Assembly: GCF_002858765.1 (NCBI RefSeq)
Contig: NZ_PJRP01000006.1
Location: 193,451-257,450 of the forward strand
Direction: 5' to 3'
Origin: Cupriavidus pauculus
Lineage (GTDB): Bacteria > Pseudomonadota > Gammaproteobacteria > Burkholderiales > Burkholderiaceae
DNA length: 64,000 nucleotides
How positions within the stretch are numbered: the stretch's first letter is position 1; every line of letters begins with the position of its first letter. Below, piece after piece: positions 46,148-55,898 of this stretch. The notes under the pieces are model-generated. The model saw nothing but the letters and a program-made list of their open reading frames with translations, did no database searches and was not told where the DNA came from. A program made the translations under genes and the position numbers.

Positions 46148-46488
46148 GTCGGGCCTCCGCCATCGGTCAATGGCGCAATGATCGCGCGTTTCGGCGGAAA
46201 AGGGCGTGGAATCGGGGTGAATACAGGGTGAATACGGATACGCCGGGATGCCAGGATGGCGACGCGGACAATTAGCGGATTACCTCGGCCCCCCATTTCA
46301 ATATACCTGTGGCGCAGTCCTGATCCCCACTTCGGCCCCGACATGCAGTTCAAGACCGTCTGTTCAATGCGCTATCCACGCACCGAGCAGTCCGGGTCGT
46401 AACCCGGGGTCCATGGCCATGCTCCAGGCGTGGATGCCGGCAGGCCTTTAGCGCTCGGGAAGTGCCCGGCTGAAATCCATTCGAGAAA
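46148..46488. other. Intergenic region between ECHDC3-like and P-loop genes
   Basis: About 340 bases upstream of the ECHDC3-like gene hold no recognisable gene. GGGTGAATAC is directly repeated at 46215-46224 and 46226-46235, an 11-base (one helical turn) period, which is suggestive of a regulator site ahead of the minus-strand promoter. Confidence 0.4.
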
Positions 46489-47010
46489 TCACCCGACGCG
46501 CACAATCGCATGCCGTGCCAGCAGTACCTGCTGCAGCCTGTCGTCCACCGATTCGTCGTGTTCCAGTCGCAGCACCGGACACGTCCGCTGCCCAAGCCAT
46601 TGCCGGTGGCCTGCCAGGCTTCGGCCTTCGGCGGTGCCGGCGTCGTACTGTGCCGCCCAGTTCAGGAATTCGGGGTCGACCTTGCCGAACCGCTGTTCTT
46701 CGCGCGCCTTGAGGCGGGTCAGCCGGAGGTCGGTGGGCAGGTAGAGGAATACCACCAGATCGAAGGCGTGCTCCAGGTCGTGGCCCCAGCCCATCAGGGC
46801 GCCGGCCACGACGGTGTCGCCGCTGGCGTGCAAGGCGCTCGACAACGCTTGCGCCCGCTCGCCGGCATCGCATTTCTGCTGATAGGGCGGTTCGGTGGGG
46901 CGCCAGAAGAAGTCGTCGGTTTCCAGTACCCGGGCGTGGGTTGCGCCCGCCACGGCGCGGGCCAGCGTCGACGTGCCGGAGCCTGCGGCGCCGGTGATCA
47001 GGATATGCAT
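46489..47010 (-). CDS. Small P-loop NTPase / adenylate-kinase-like protein
   Basis: The 173-residue cytoplasmic protein starts with a phosphate-binding loop that reads GAAGSGTSTL, in which the usual Lys of GxxGxGK is Thr. The rest resembles small nucleoside or shikimate kinase-like proteins: ETDDFFW near residue 30, VVAGALMGWG near 68, YLPTDLRLTRLKAREEQRFG lid-like segment near 90-110. The Lys-less loop recurs in a group of AAA-type P-loop proteins of unknown substrate. ATG 47010 is preferred over ATG 47073. Confidence 0.75.
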   Translation of the reverse strand: MHILITGAAGSGTSTLARAVAGATHARVLETDDFFWRPTEPPYQQKCDAGERAQALSSALHASGDTVVAGALMGWGHDLEHAFDLVVFLYLPTDLRLTRLKAREEQRFGKVDPEFLNWAAQYDAGTAEGRSLAGHRQWLGQRTCPVLRLEHDESVDDRLQQVLLARHAIVRVG

Positions 47011-47071
47011 CGCGGACGGTTCATGTGCCAGTGGATCGCCGCAGTCTACCGCTGGCCCCGTCGAGGGCACC

Positions 47072-47102
47072 AAAAAAAAGAGCCGACGTGTGTCGGCTCT
47101 TA
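47072..47102 (-). terminator. Terminator of kdgD
   Basis: AAGAGCCGAC and GTCGGCTCTT form a 10-bp stem with a short loop; eight A residues on the plus strand give the U-tract of the minus-strand transcript. Confidence 0.93.
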
Positions 47103-47127
47103 ACGCTTCAACTCAATACGGTACGGC

Positions 47128-48042
47128 TTACTGCGAACCCAGCTTCTTGATCAGGGCGTCCAGCTTGGCCACTTCTTCCTCGGTCAGGTCGGTCAGCGGC
47201 GCGCGCACCGGGCCTGCGTCGTGGCCAACCAGCTTGGCGCCGGCTTTGACGATCGACACGGCGTAGCCATGCTTGCGGTTGCGGATGTCCAGGTACGGCA
47301 GGAAGAAATCGTCGATCAGGCGGCCGATGGTGGCGTGGTCGTCGGCGGCCACGGCACGGTAGAAGTCCATCGCGGTCTTCGGGATGAAGTTGAACACGGC
47401 CGACGAGTACACGGGCACGCCCAGCGCCTTGTAGGCAGCGGCGTAGACTTCGGCGGTGGGCAGGCCACCCAGGTAGGCCAGGCGGTCGCCGAGCTTGCGG
47501 CGCACGCGCACCATGGCCTCGATGTCACCCACGCCGTCCTTGAAACCGATCAGGTTCGGGCACTTGTCCACGACCTTGGCCAGCAGGTCGGCGCCGATAC
47601 GCGAATTGGCGCGGTTGTAGACGATCACGCCGCACTTGGTGGCCTTGCAAACCTCTTCGATGTGGTTGGCAATGCCGTCTTCGCTGGCTTCGGTCAGGTA
47701 GTGCGGCATCAGCAGGATGCCGTGCGCGCCCAGGCGCTCGGCTTCCTTGGCGTACTCGATGGCCACGCGGGTCGGGCCGCCGGCGCCGGCCAGGATGGGT
47801 ACCTTGCCACGGCAGGTTTCCACCGCGGTGCGGATCACATTCGAGTAGTCCTGTTGCGTCAGCGAGAAGAACTCACCGGTGCCGCCCGCGGCGAACAGGG
47901 CCGAGGCACCGTACGGCGCCAGCCATTCCAGGCGCTCGATATAGGTGTCGGCGCGGAAGTTGCCCTGTGCGTCGAAATCGGTAACGGGGAACGAGAGCAG
48001 GCCGTCGGAGATAATCTGCTTCAGTTCTTGCGGTGTAGTCAT
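47128..48042 (-). CDS. kdgD: 5-dehydro-4-deoxyglucarate dehydratase
   Basis: The 304-residue DapA-family enzyme dehydrates and decarboxylates 5-keto-4-deoxyglucarate to 2,5-dioxopentanoate (alpha-ketoglutarate semialdehyde). Features: the [10 protein letters not shown] loop near residue 54, the Tyr in GVIVYNRAN near 145 and the Schiff-base Lys in [10 protein letters not shown] near 175. ATG 48042 is preferred over ATG 48063. It is divergent from a hexarate transporter and galactarate dehydratase, whose product it consumes. The semialdehyde dehydrogenase needed next is not in the window. Confidence 0.92.
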   Translation of the reverse strand: MTTPQELKQIISDGLLSFPVTDFDAQGNFRADTYIERLEWLAPYGASALFAAGGTGEFFSLTQQDYSNVIRTAVETCRGKVPILAGAGGPTRVAIEYAKEAERLGAHGILLMPHYLTEASEDGIANHIEEVCKATKCGVIVYNRANSRIGADLLAKVVDKCPNLIGFKDGVGDIEAMVRVRRKLGDRLAYLGGLPTAEVYAAAYKALGVPVYSSAVFNFIPKTAMDFYRAVAADDHATIGRLIDDFFLPYLDIRNRKHGYAVSIVKAGAKLVGHDAGPVRAPLTDLTEEEVAKLDALIKKLGSQ

Positions 48043-48139
48043 GTCGCTCTTCCTGATCGCCACATGGCGAATGGTGGTTTAGGTGTGGATCAAGGCCGGT
48101 TGGTACCTCGGTCCATCGTTGTGGATGTTTCGAGATAAG

Positions 48140-48150
48140 TCATCGTACAA
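48140..48150. promoter_or_regulatory. Candidate FadR/GntR-type operator, kdgD side
   Basis: On the minus strand TTGTACGATGA matches the FadR-subfamily pattern TNGTNNNACNA at all but one fixed base. It overlaps the possible -10 of kdgD, the position of a repressor site. Confidence 0.45.
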
Positions 48151-48402
48151 CTAACAACTTGACCATGCAAGCGGTATGGCTGAAACCAAGGGAAAACCCC
48201 GGTGGCCGGGGGTGTCGAAGGCGCCGCCGGTGCGGTTTTGCGGCCGAACGGGACAGGGTGGCAAACGGGACACAATCCCCCGCAAAGCCGCAAGCCAATT
48301 GAAAGGCAGCGCTATCGGCCGATGCACTGCAACACAGCGAATTGCACCGTTTCAGGGTAAACGCGCACTGTAGTGGGAGGAACCCCGTCTCTATAATCGT
48401 GG

Positions 48403-48413
48403 TCGTACGACGA
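48403..48413. promoter_or_regulatory. Candidate FadR/GntR-type operator, transporter side
   Basis: TCGTACGACGA matches TNGTNNNACNA completely and contains the self-complementary GTCGTACGAC at 48402-48411. It begins 6 bases after a perfect TATAAT, so a bound protein would cover the transcription start. Confidence 0.5.
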
Positions 48414-48476
48414 CATATCACAAGCCGGTCCAGACGCATTCCCGCATCCAGGTCCACCGGCTGTGAGGAGACCCAG

Positions 48477-49844
48477 ATGAACGCAACACCCACTTCCAGC
48501 GCGGCCGCCGCAACTGGCGCCCGCCGCACCAACGTCCGCTACTGGATCCTTGCCCTGATCTTTATCGTGACCACGATCAACTACGCCGATCGTGCCACGC
48601 TGTCCATCACCGGCCCCGCCATGCGCGAGGAGTTCGGCTTCTCGGCCGTGCAGATGGGCTACATCTTCTCGGCCTTCAGCTGGGCCTATGTGATGGCGCA
48701 GATCCCGGGCGGCTGGCTGCTCGACCGTTTCGGCGCACGCCGCATCTATGCCTTCAGCATTTTCCTGTGGTCGTTCTTCACGCTGCTGCAAGGCTGGATT
48801 GGCGTTTTCGCTACGATCGGCCAGGCCATCAGCGTGCTGTTCGCGCTGCGCTTTGCCGTGGGCCTGGCGGAATCGCCGGCGTTCCCGGCCAACGCCAAGG
48901 TAGTGGCCAGCTGGTTCCCGACCGCCGAGCGCGGCACGGCATCGGCCATCTTCAACGCGGCGCAGTACTTTGCCGCCGTGGTGTTCACGCCGCTGATGGC
49001 GTGGATCGTCCATACCTGGGGCTGGCACCACGTGTACCTGTGGATGGGCATCATGGGCATGCTGCTGGCGCTGGTCTGGCTCAAGGTCATGCGCAGCCCG
49101 GCCACGCACACCGGCGTCAACCAGGCGGAACTGGACCATATCACGCAGGGCGGCGGCCTGATCCATATGGGCGAAGGCGACGAAGCGAAGCAGGGCGGCA
49201 AGTCGGCCAATCCGGCCGGCTGGTTCTACGCCAAGCAGCTGCTGACCAACCGCATGCTGGCCGGCGTCTACCTGGGCCAGTACTGCATCAACGTGCTGAC
49301 GTACTTCTTCCTGACGTGGTTCCCGGTGTACCTGGTGCAGGCGCGCGGCATGTCGATCCTGAAGGCCGGTTTCGTGGCCTCGCTGCCGGCCATCTGCGGT
49401 TTTCTGGGCGGCGTGCTGGGCGGCGTGATCTCCGACACGCTGCTGCGCCGCGGCCATTCGCTGACGCTGGCCCGCAAGGTGCCGATCGTGGCCGGCATGC
49501 TGCTGTCGGTGTCGATGATCGCGTGCAACTACGTCGATGCCGAATGGCTGGTCGTGGGCATCATGGCGCTGGCGTTCTTCGGCAAGGGCATTGGCGCGCT
49601 GGGCTGGGCCGTGGTGGCCGATACGGCGCCCAAGGAAGTGATCGGACTGGCTGGCAGCATTTTCAACACGTTTGGCAATATCGCGGGCATCGTGACGCCG
49701 ATCGTGATCGGCTATATCCTGAGCGCCACGGGCTCGTTCAACGGCGCGCTGGTCTTCGTGGGCGTCAACGCCCTGGTGACCGTGCTGAGCTACCTGGTGA
49801 TCGTCAAGGACATTCGCCGCGTCGAACTGAAGCACCCCCAATAA
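48477..49844 (+). CDS. gudP: MFS hexarate (galactarate/glucarate) transporter
   Basis: The 455-residue 12-helix transporter belongs to the anion:cation symporter (phthalate/glucarate) branch of [21 protein letters not shown] in the first helix, [24 protein letters not shown], and [20 protein letters not shown]. It imports galactarate or glucarate by proton symport. ATG 48477 follows GAGGAG. It is 16 bases from garD, forming a two-gene operon. The substrate is inferred from garD and kdgD. Confidence 0.88.
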   Translation: MNATPTSSAAAATGARRTNVRYWILALIFIVTTINYADRATLSITGPAMREEFGFSAVQMGYIFSAFSWAYVMAQIPGGWLLDRFGARRIYAFSIFLWSFFTLLQGWIGVFATIGQAISVLFALRFAVGLAESPAFPANAKVVASWFPTAERGTASAIFNAAQYFAAVVFTPLMAWIVHTWGWHHVYLWMGIMGMLLALVWLKVMRSPATHTGVNQAELDHITQGGGLIHMGEGDEAKQGGKSANPAGWFYAKQLLTNRMLAGVYLGQYCINVLTYFFLTWFPVYLVQARGMSILKAGFVASLPAICGFLGGVLGGVISDTLLRRGHSLTLARKVPIVAGMLLSVSMIACNYVDAEWLVVGIMALAFFGKGIGALGWAVVADTAPKEVIGLAGSIFNTFGNIAGIVTPIVIGYILSATGSFNGALVFVGVNALVTVLSYLVIVKDIRRVELKHPQ

Positions 49845-49860
49845 AGAAGGAATCCCCACC

Positions 49861-51450
49861 ATGTCGGACCTGTCGGTACAGAACGCCCAGGCCGCGGAGC
49901 AACGTCCGCCGCTGTACATCCGCATCCACGCCAATGACAACGTGGCCATCGTCGCCAATGACGGCGGCCTGCCCGCCGGCACGGTGTTCCCGTGCGGCCT
50001 GACCCTGGTGGAACGCGTGCCGCAGGGCCACAAGGTGGCATTGGCCGACCTGGAGAAGGGCGACGCGGTAACCCGCTACAACGTGACCATCGGCTACGCG
50101 CTGCAAGACCTGCCGCGCGGCAGCTGGGTCAACGAGCGTGTGATCGAGATGCCCGTGGCGCCGGGCCTGACCGACCTGCCGATCGGCACGCGCCTGCCCG
50201 AGCCGATGCCGCCGCTGGAAGGCTACACGTTTGAAGGCTTCCGCAACCCGGACGGCTCGGTGGGCACCCGCAACATCCTGGCCATTACCCAGACCGTGCA
50301 GTGCGTGGCCGGCGTGGTGGATCACGCGGTCAAGCGCATCAAGGCCGACCTGCTGCCGAAGTATCCGAACGTCGACGACGTGATCGGGCTGGAACACACC
50401 TACGGCTGCGGCGTGGCCATCGATGCGCCCGACGCCGTGGTGCCGATCCGCACGCTGCGCAATATCGCGCTGAATCCGAATTTTGGCGGTACCGCCATGA
50501 TGGTGAGCCTGGGCTGCGAGAAGCTGCAGCCCGAGCGCCTGATGCCGCCGGGCACGATCCCGATCCAGACCGGTGCCGGCGAAGTGCAGGTGGGCGTGGT
50601 CTGCCTGCAGGACGACAAGCACGTGGGCTTCGGCTCGATGATCGATTCGATCGTGCAGATGGCCATTCCGCATCTGGAGGCGCTCAACGCCCGCAAGCGC
50701 GTGACGGTGCCTGTTTCCGAGCTGGTGGTGGGTGTGCAGTGCGGCGGCAGCGATGCGTTCTCGGGCGTCACGGCCAACCCGGCCGTCGGCTTCGCCACGG
50801 ATCTGCTGGTGCGCGCCGGCGCGACGGTGATGTTCTCGGAAGTGACCGAAGTGCGCGACGGCATCGACCAGCTGACCTCGCGCGCCGCCACGCCCGAAGT
50901 GGCCGAGGCGATGATCCGCGAGATGGACTGGTACGACAAATACCTGGACCGTGGCCGCGTGGACCGCAGCGCCAACACCACGCCGGGCAACAAGAAGGGC
51001 GGCCTGTCGAACATCGTCGAAAAGGCCATGGGGTCGATCGTGAAGTCGGGCAGCGCGCCGATTTCCGGGGTGGTGTCGCCCGGCGACAAGGTCCGCACCA
51101 AGGGCCTGATCTACGCCGCCACGCCCGCCAGCGACTTCATCTGCGGCACGCTGCAGCTGGCCGCCGGCATGAACCTGCACGTGTTCACCACGGGCCGGGG
51201 CACGCCTTACGGCCTGGCCGAGGTGCCTGTCATCAAGGTGGCCACGCGCAGCGACCTGGCGCGCCGCTGGCACGACCTGATGGACGTCAACGCCGGCCGC
51301 ATCGCCACGGGCGAAGCCACCATCGAGGATGTGGGCTGGGAGCTGTTCCGCCTGATGATCGACGTGGCCAGCGGCCGCAAGAAGACCTGGGCCGAGCACC
51401 ATGGCCTGCACAACTCGCTGGCGCTGTTCAACCCGGCGCCGGTGACCTGA
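49861..51450 (+). CDS. garD: Galactarate dehydratase
   Basis: The 529-residue UxaA/GarD-family dehydratase removes water from galactarate to give 5-keto-4-deoxyglucarate. It has the N-terminal SAF-like domain (about residues 15-110) and the large domain with the conserved Cys-containing [20 protein letters not shown] and [13 protein letters not shown] segments; the family needs Fe2+. Its product is the substrate of divergently transcribed KdgD. No glucarate dehydratase gudD is present, so galactarate is the better substrate guess for the cluster. Confidence 0.93.
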   Translation: MSDLSVQNAQAAEQRPPLYIRIHANDNVAIVANDGGLPAGTVFPCGLTLVERVPQGHKVALADLEKGDAVTRYNVTIGYALQDLPRGSWVNERVIEMPVAPGLTDLPIGTRLPEPMPPLEGYTFEGFRNPDGSVGTRNILAITQTVQCVAGVVDHAVKRIKADLLPKYPNVDDVIGLEHTYGCGVAIDAPDAVVPIRTLRNIALNPNFGGTAMMVSLGCEKLQPERLMPPGTIPIQTGAGEVQVGVVCLQDDKHVGFGSMIDSIVQMAIPHLEALNARKRVTVPVSELVVGVQCGGSDAFSGVTANPAVGFATDLLVRAGATVMFSEVTEVRDGIDQLTSRAATPEVAEAMIREMDWYDKYLDRGRVDRSANTTPGNKKGGLSNIVEKAMGSIVKSGSAPISGVVSPGDKVRTKGLIYAATPASDFICGTLQLAAGMNLHVFTTGRGTPYGLAEVPVIKVATRSDLARRWHDLMDVNAGRIATGEATIEDVGWELFRLMIDVASGRKKTWAEHHGLHNSLALFNPAPVT

Positions 51451-51535
51451 GTGGAATGAGGTGCGGAAGGCGGCGCTTTTTATGGCATCCGATTACGGGT
51501 GCCCGCCTTCCAGGCCGGAGCGGCCCGCCGCTCCG

Positions 51536-51901
51536 CTACTGCATGCACTTTTCCTGATAGACCTTCTGCAGTTGCCGCCGGGTGCGGTCGCGTTCGACCG
51601 TCGAAATCTCGTTGCCCTGGCTGTTTTCCACCGGCGCGTTCGACGGCCGGTAGCTGCGGCGCGGCGTTTCGCCGATCTGCAGCGCCAGCTGGTCGCACTG
51701 TTCTTCAAGCGTGGGCGGATGCGCCGGGGTGGGCTGGAAGCGGATCGAGCCCTGGCGGACCGCATCGGAAATGGCGTCGTTGATGGCGGCGTCGCCCGGC
51801 GACGACTGCGGCGTCTGCGCATGCCCGTGGAACAGGGGCGTCAGACCGGCGAACAAGACTGCGAGCAATGCGAGTTGGCTTACTTGACGGCGCAGCAGCA
51901 T
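51536..51901 (-). CDS. Exported protein of unknown function
   Basis: The 121-residue protein has a hydrophobic signal segment (LALLAVLFAGLTPLFHGHAQ, cleavage near residue 28), then a polar, helix-prone mature part with Cys at two places (EEQCDQL and QEKCMQ at the very end), consistent with a disulfide. No family was recognised. Confidence 0.6.
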   Translation of the reverse strand: MLLRRQVSQLALLAVLFAGLTPLFHGHAQTPQSSPGDAAINDAISDAVRQGSIRFQPTPAHPPTLEEQCDQLALQIGETPRRSYRPSNAPVENSQGNEISTVERDRTRRQLQKVYQEKCMQ

Positions 51902-52053
51902 GGATATCTCCGTGGCGTACTGGCACGCCCACCGCTGAGCGGCGGGTGGCGGGTCGCAACCACCCTGGAGGGTGGGTGATCCGATGGTAGCGCCGATTTC
52001 GCGCAGACGTCCATCGCCCCAAGGTCTTACGCGCCACTGGCGCGCGTCGTCGC

Positions 52054-52293
52054 TCAGGCGGGCGCGCGTAGCGCCAGGTTCAGCTGGTCGACGGCCTCGG
52101 CCCAGTCGGCATCCTCGGCGATCTCGTCGCGCAGCAGCGTGGCCTGCGCTGGCGTCCAGAAGGGCGCATCCCAGAGATCGACATCTTCCCGCAGGGGCGA
52201 ATGCTTGCCGATAAAGGCACGGATGCTGGCCTCGTCCGATGGCAGGCCAAGCTGTGCGAAGAGGTCGGAAAACGGGTGGAAGGGGGTGTCCAT
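52054..52293 (-). CDS. DUF2789-family protein
   Basis: The 79-residue protein matches DUF2789 in length and pattern: FSDLFAQLGLPSDEASIRAFIGKH at the N-terminus and DAPFWTPAQATLLRDEIAEDADWAEAVDQLN. It is small, acidic and without a signal peptide. The function is unknown. Confidence 0.8.
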   Translation of the reverse strand: MDTPFHPFSDLFAQLGLPSDEASIRAFIGKHSPLREDVDLWDAPFWTPAQATLLRDEIAEDADWAEAVDQLNLALRAPA

Positions 52294-52411
52294 GGCGATG
52301 TCTCCCGGTGGGCGGCGGCCGGCGTGGCTTGCCGGAGGTTTCAGCTTAGGTCAGGATCGGCGCGCCTGGCATCGCGCCGTCCGGATTTCAGTCGGCCATT
52401 CAGCCAGCCGT

Positions 52412-52780
52412 TCAGCCTGCAACAATCTGCTTCGAGAACGTTGCCCGTTCCATTTCCACGACATTGACCGTGACCTGCACGGTCTGCCCCGGCGCGCCCG
52501 GGCGCACCATTTCCGAAATCGCGTTGACCACCAGTTCGCTCAACTGCTTGCGCACGGCCTGGTCGCGGCCGTCCAGGATCTGCAGCGTGGCATGCACGAA
52601 GGCGCGATCGGCCGGTTCCGTGCCCTGGCGGAACGTCGACAGCGTGACGCAGCGCGACTTGATGTCGGGCTCCTGGAACTGGCCGCTCGACAGCAACGCC
52701 GCATTCGCTTCGTCCAGCAATTCCTCGAAGGAGCAGGTCAGGCGCGTGTTCTCGGTGATTTCAACAATCAGATGGGGCAT
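52412..52780 (-). CDS. 5-carboxymethyl-2-hydroxymuconate isomerase-family (tautomerase) protein
   Basis: The 122-residue protein begins MPHLIVEIT, giving the catalytic N-terminal Pro of the tautomerase superfamily after Met removal. It has the CHMI-family length and the FVHATLQILDGRDQAVRKQLSE segment. CHMI (HpaF) isomerises an intermediate of homoprotocatechuate meta-cleavage. No other hpa genes are nearby, so the role may be different. ATG 52780 is chosen because it exposes the Pro. Confidence 0.82.
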   Translation of the reverse strand: MPHLIVEITENTRLTCSFEELLDEANAALLSSGQFQEPDIKSRCVTLSTFRQGTEPADRAFVHATLQILDGRDQAVRKQLSELVVNAISEMVRPGAPGQTVQVTVNVVEMERATFSKQIVAG

Positions 52781-52871
52781 GGAAACGGTTCCGTGGGACG
52801 AGGGCAGGGAATCCGCATCGTACGGCAATCCCGGCTGTCATGTCGACGCGTCACACGCTAAGCTTGCCGAC

Positions 52872-53366
52872 ATGGACCAATTCTCGCTGGAACTCTTCTG
52901 GCGCCTGCTGGGCGGACTCGCCGCGGGCGCCATCATCGGTCTGGACCGCAACCTCCACGGCAAGGCGGCCGGCATGCGCACGCTGGGGCTGGTGGCGCTG
53001 GGGGCGGCCACGGCCGTTTGCGTGGTGACCCTCAACGGGCACCCGGCCGACGCCATGTCGCGCGTGCTGCAGGGCCTGCTGACCGGGGTGGGTTTCCTGG
53101 GGGTGGGCGTGATTGCCCGGCACGGCGTGCATGACCGGCCGCAAGGGCTGACCACGGCGGCGGGCATCTGGCTGGCGGCCATCCTGGGCGCGGCGTCGGG
53201 CGCCGGCTATTACGCGATCGTGGTGATGGCGCTGACGCTGGGCATGCTGTTGCTGAGGCTGGGCGGCAGGCTGGAAAACAGCCTGCATGCGCGCTTCGAT
53301 GGCAGGCTGACCAGGAAGCTGCCGCCGGAACACGACGACGACCGGGACGACATGCCGCCGCGCTGA
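52872..53366 (+). CDS. MgtC/SapB-family membrane protein
   Basis: The 164-residue protein has four to five helices and the MgtC signature: LLGGLAAGAIIGLDRNLHGKAAGMRTLGLVALGAA near the N-terminus and GLLTGVGFLGVGVIARHG followed by GLTTAAGIWLAAILGAASG. It ends in a charged tail and lacks the C-terminal ACT-like domain of MgtC from pathogens. Relatives affect magnesium adaptation and ATP synthase. The start is at ATG 52872; the longer frame upstream is shadow. Confidence 0.88.
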   Translation: MDQFSLELFWRLLGGLAAGAIIGLDRNLHGKAAGMRTLGLVALGAATAVCVVTLNGHPADAMSRVLQGLLTGVGFLGVGVIARHGVHDRPQGLTTAAGIWLAAILGAASGAGYYAIVVMALTLGMLLLRLGGRLENSLHARFDGRLTRKLPPEHDDDRDDMPPR

Positions 53367-53397
53367 GCGCGAGGCGGCAAACCTGTCATGTCCCGCT

Positions 53398-54300
53398 TCA
53401 GGCAGCCACGCCCAGCGCCGCCTCGATGCCGCGGATGTGTTTCTGCAGCAGCGGCCGGACCTTTTCCAGCAGATGGGCGGGCGGCACCAGGGCGTTGGGG
53501 CCACTGCAGCTCAGCGTCATCGGCGGCAGCGACGAGCCCGGGCGGAATGCCTGTGCAATCGAGTTGATGTCCGGCAGCCATTCTCCGAACGAGGTCGTGC
53601 AGCCCAGCCGGCGCTGTTCGTCGCGGCAGTTCGAGAGGATGCCTTCGGCCTGCGCGGCGCTGACCTTGTCGTCGGCGCGAAACGCGGTCAGCGCCTGGCG
53701 CTGCTCGGTGGGCGACAGGGCCAGCAGATAGGCGCGGCCCGCCGCCGTGGTCAGGCCGGAAACCCGGCTGCCCACCGGCACGCGCAGCGTCAGGTAGCTC
53801 TCCGACTGGCAGTTTTCGTAGATCAGCATGCGGCCGCGATCGCGCACGATCAGCGATGCCACGCCCTGTGACAGTTCGGCCAGTTCCTGCATGAAGGGCT
53901 TGGCCACCGACAGCACGTCGGCGCCTTGCTGCCCGGCCGGCGCCAGCGCCAGCGCGGAACTGCCCAGGCGGTAACGCACGGGGTCGGTCAGCGCCTGCAG
54001 GTAGCCGAGTTCGGTCAGCGTGTGGGTCAGCCGCGAGATCGTCGACTTGGGCAGGCCGCAGCGCTGGGCCAGTTCGGCGTTGCCGAGTTCGGCGTCGAAC
54101 GCGCGGAAGCAGGCCAGTACGTCGAGCCCGCGCGCCAGCGCCGTCACGAAGTGGCGGTCTTCCTTGCGGTTGTCCTTCCTTGCCGGGGTCGCGTCGGCCA
54201 GCAGGTCGACAGTGTCGGCGGTGGCGACCGTGTCGTCGCGGTCGTGGATGTCGTCGGCGTCCGGCCGTTCGGTCAGGGTGTCTTCCATGAGGCTGCTCAC
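53398..54300 (-). CDS. IclR-family transcriptional regulator
   Basis: The 300-residue protein has an acidic N-terminal extension of about 45 residues, a winged HTH (LACFRAFDAELGNAELAQRCGLPKSTISRLTHTL, about 60-95), and the IclR effector domain (SLIVRDRGRMLIYENCQ, AAGRAYLLALS, AFRPGSSLPPMTLSCSGP). The GTG at 54300 overlaps the ligase stop (GTGA); ATG 54288 is the alternative. It is co-transcribed after an acyl-CoA ligase and probably controls it in response to an aromatic or fatty acid. Confidence 0.88.
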   Translation of the reverse strand: MSSLMEDTLTERPDADDIHDRDDTVATADTVDLLADATPARKDNRKEDRHFVTALARGLDVLACFRAFDAELGNAELAQRCGLPKSTISRLTHTLTELGYLQALTDPVRYRLGSSALALAPAGQQGADVLSVAKPFMQELAELSQGVASLIVRDRGRMLIYENCQSESYLTLRVPVGSRVSGLTTAAGRAYLLALSPTEQRQALTAFRADDKVSAAQAEGILSNCRDEQRRLGCTTSFGEWLPDINSIAQAFRPGSSLPPMTLSCSGPNALVPPAHLLEKVRPLLQKHIRGIEAALGVAA

Positions 54301-55898
54301 ACGTTGCCGGCCGCCAGCTGCTCGCGCAGGCGGGCCTTGAGGATCTTGCCCGACGGTGCGGCAGGCAACTGCTGCACCGTGCGGATTTCGGCGGGAATCT
54401 TGTAGGGCGACAGCTGGTCTCGCAGGAAGGCGCGCAGCGCGGCCTCGTCCAGCGTCATGCCGCTGCGCACCTCGACAAACGCAATCACTTCCTCGTTGCC
54501 CTCGACAGCGCGGCCGACCACGGCCGACTGCAGCACGGCCGGGAAGGCATTGAGCGATTGCTCCACTTCCTCCGGGTACACGTTGAAACCCGAATGGATG
54601 ATGATTTCCTTCGAGCGGCCGACGATCGACACAGCGCCATCGGCATCGATGCGCGCGAGGTCGCCGGTATGCAGCCAGCCGTCGCTGTCGATGGTCTGCG
54701 CGGTCAGGTCGGGGCGGCGGTAGTAGCCCTTCATCACGTTGGGCCCGCGCACCAGCAGTTCGCCACTGCCGTCGGGCAGCGGATTGCCCAGGCGGATTTC
54801 CACGTCGGGCACGGCCGGGCCCACGGAGCAGTCGCTGCGCGGGTGCTCCACGCGGGTCTGGCAGACCGTGGGCGACGTCTCGGTCATGCCGTAGCCATTG
54901 TTCAGCACGATGCCGAACGCGTCTTCAAAGGTGGCCTTCAGCGATGCCGTCAGCGGCGCGCCGCCCGACTGCGCGATGCGCAGCGACGGCGTGCGCAGCG
55001 GCTGGTTGTTCGCGCGGCCCCATTCGATGATCTTGGCGTACATCGCCGGGACGCCATGCAGCACCGTCAGTTGATCGTCGATCAGCGTGCGCACCAGCTT
55101 GTCGGGGCGGAAACGCGGTTCGTAGAACACCGTCGCGCCGTTCGAGACCGGGCCCACCAGCAGCACCGACAGGCCGTACACGTGCGAGATCGGCAGCACG
55201 CCGTAGATGCGGTCGCCAGCCTTCACGCGCGACTGCATGCGGTTGGAATGGCCGATGAACATCAGGTTGGCGTGCGTCAGCATCACGGCCTTCGACGCGC
55301 CGGTGGTGCCCGTGGTGTAGATCATCGCCGCCACCTGCTGGCGCGGGTCGGCCTCCACGGGTTCGGGTTCGACGCCGTCGTCGATGGCGCTGGCCAGCAG
55401 CCTGCCTACGTGCGTCCACTCGACCCATTGCGCGCCACGCGCCAGGCCATGCTCGCGCGCTTCGGGGAAGTCGTTGTCGAGATAGAGCGTCACGCGTGCG
55501 CCGGCGTGCTCGACGATGTTGGCGATCTCGCGCTGCGACAGCCGTGCGTTGACGGGCACCGACCAGGCGTCGATCGCGCTCAGTGCCAGCAGCAGCACCG
55601 CGCAGCCCACGCTGTTTTCGGTCACGAGCACCACGCGGTCGCCCCCACGCACGCCCAGGGCGGACAGCGTGGCGGCTGTTTCACGAACGGCCACGTCGAG
55701 TTCGGCGTATCGCAAGGCCCGGTGCGCATCCATGATCGCAATGCGGTCGGGCACGCTGGCCACCCACGGCGCCATGGTCTGGTGCAGACGGGCGAACGCG
55801 GGTGCAAACGGCAGCGGTGAATCGGAAGCGGTTGCGCCGGATGGCGCCGAGATGGCGGTCGACCCCGAATGGGCGGCCGGTGCAGCGGTACTGCGCAT
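54297..55898 (-). CDS. Class I adenylate-forming acyl-CoA ligase
   Basis: The 533-residue ANL ligase has IYTTGTTGASKAVMLTHAN near residue 185, NGYGMTETSPTV near 320, WLHTGDLARIDADG near 410 and the C-terminal catalytic Lys in PSGKILKARLR near 520. Long-chain fatty acid and aromatic acid ligases share this outline; the substrate is not clear. ATG 55898 with GGAGAC upstream gives the likely start, though the frame extends further. It is the first gene of a two-gene operon with an IclR regulator. Confidence 0.9.
   Translation of the reverse strand: MRSTAAPAAHSGSTAISAPSGATASDSPLPFAPAFARLHQTMAPWVASVPDRIAIMDAHRALRYAELDVAVRETAATLSALGVRGGDRVVLVTENSVGCAVLLLALSAIDAWSVPVNARLSQREIANIVEHAGARVTLYLDNDFPEAREHGLARGAQWVEWTHVGRLLASAIDDGVEPEPVEADPRQQVAAMIYTTGTTGASKAVMLTHANLMFIGHSNRMQSRVKAGDRIYGVLPISHVYGLSVLLVGPVSNGATVFYEPRFRPDKLVRTLIDDQLTVLHGVPAMYAKIIEWGRANNQPLRTPSLRIAQSGGAPLTASLKATFEDAFGIVLNNGYGMTETSPTVCQTRVEHPRSDCSVGPAVPDVEIRLGNPLPDGSGELLVRGPNVMKGYYRRPDLTAQTIDSDGWLHTGDLARIDADGAVSIVGRSKEIIIHSGFNVYPEEVEQSLNAFPAVLQSAVVGRAVEGNEEVIAFVEVRSGMTLDEAALRAFLRDQLSPYKIPAEIRTVQQLPAAPSGKILKARLREQLAAGNV

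Larger units (their letters stand above)
48043..48476. other. Divergent regulatory region of the galactarate genes
   Basis: This 434-base region drives kdgD leftward and the transporter-garD operon rightward. For kdgD, TTGCAT (rev. 48165-48170) and TACGAT (rev. 48142-48147) are spaced 17 bases; for the transporter there is TATAAT at 48392-48397. Two similar candidate operators overlap or adjoin these -10 elements. No regulator gene is adjacent. Confidence 0.5.

Noticed and set aside
48312..50033. A 573-codon minus-strand ORF opposite the hexarate transporter
   Set aside because: It is the antisense image of a clear MFS gene and lacks any motif.
51902..52053. GC-rich near-inverted repeats around 51930-51980
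   Set aside because: The arms pair poorly and the region is short; no distinct function can be assigned.
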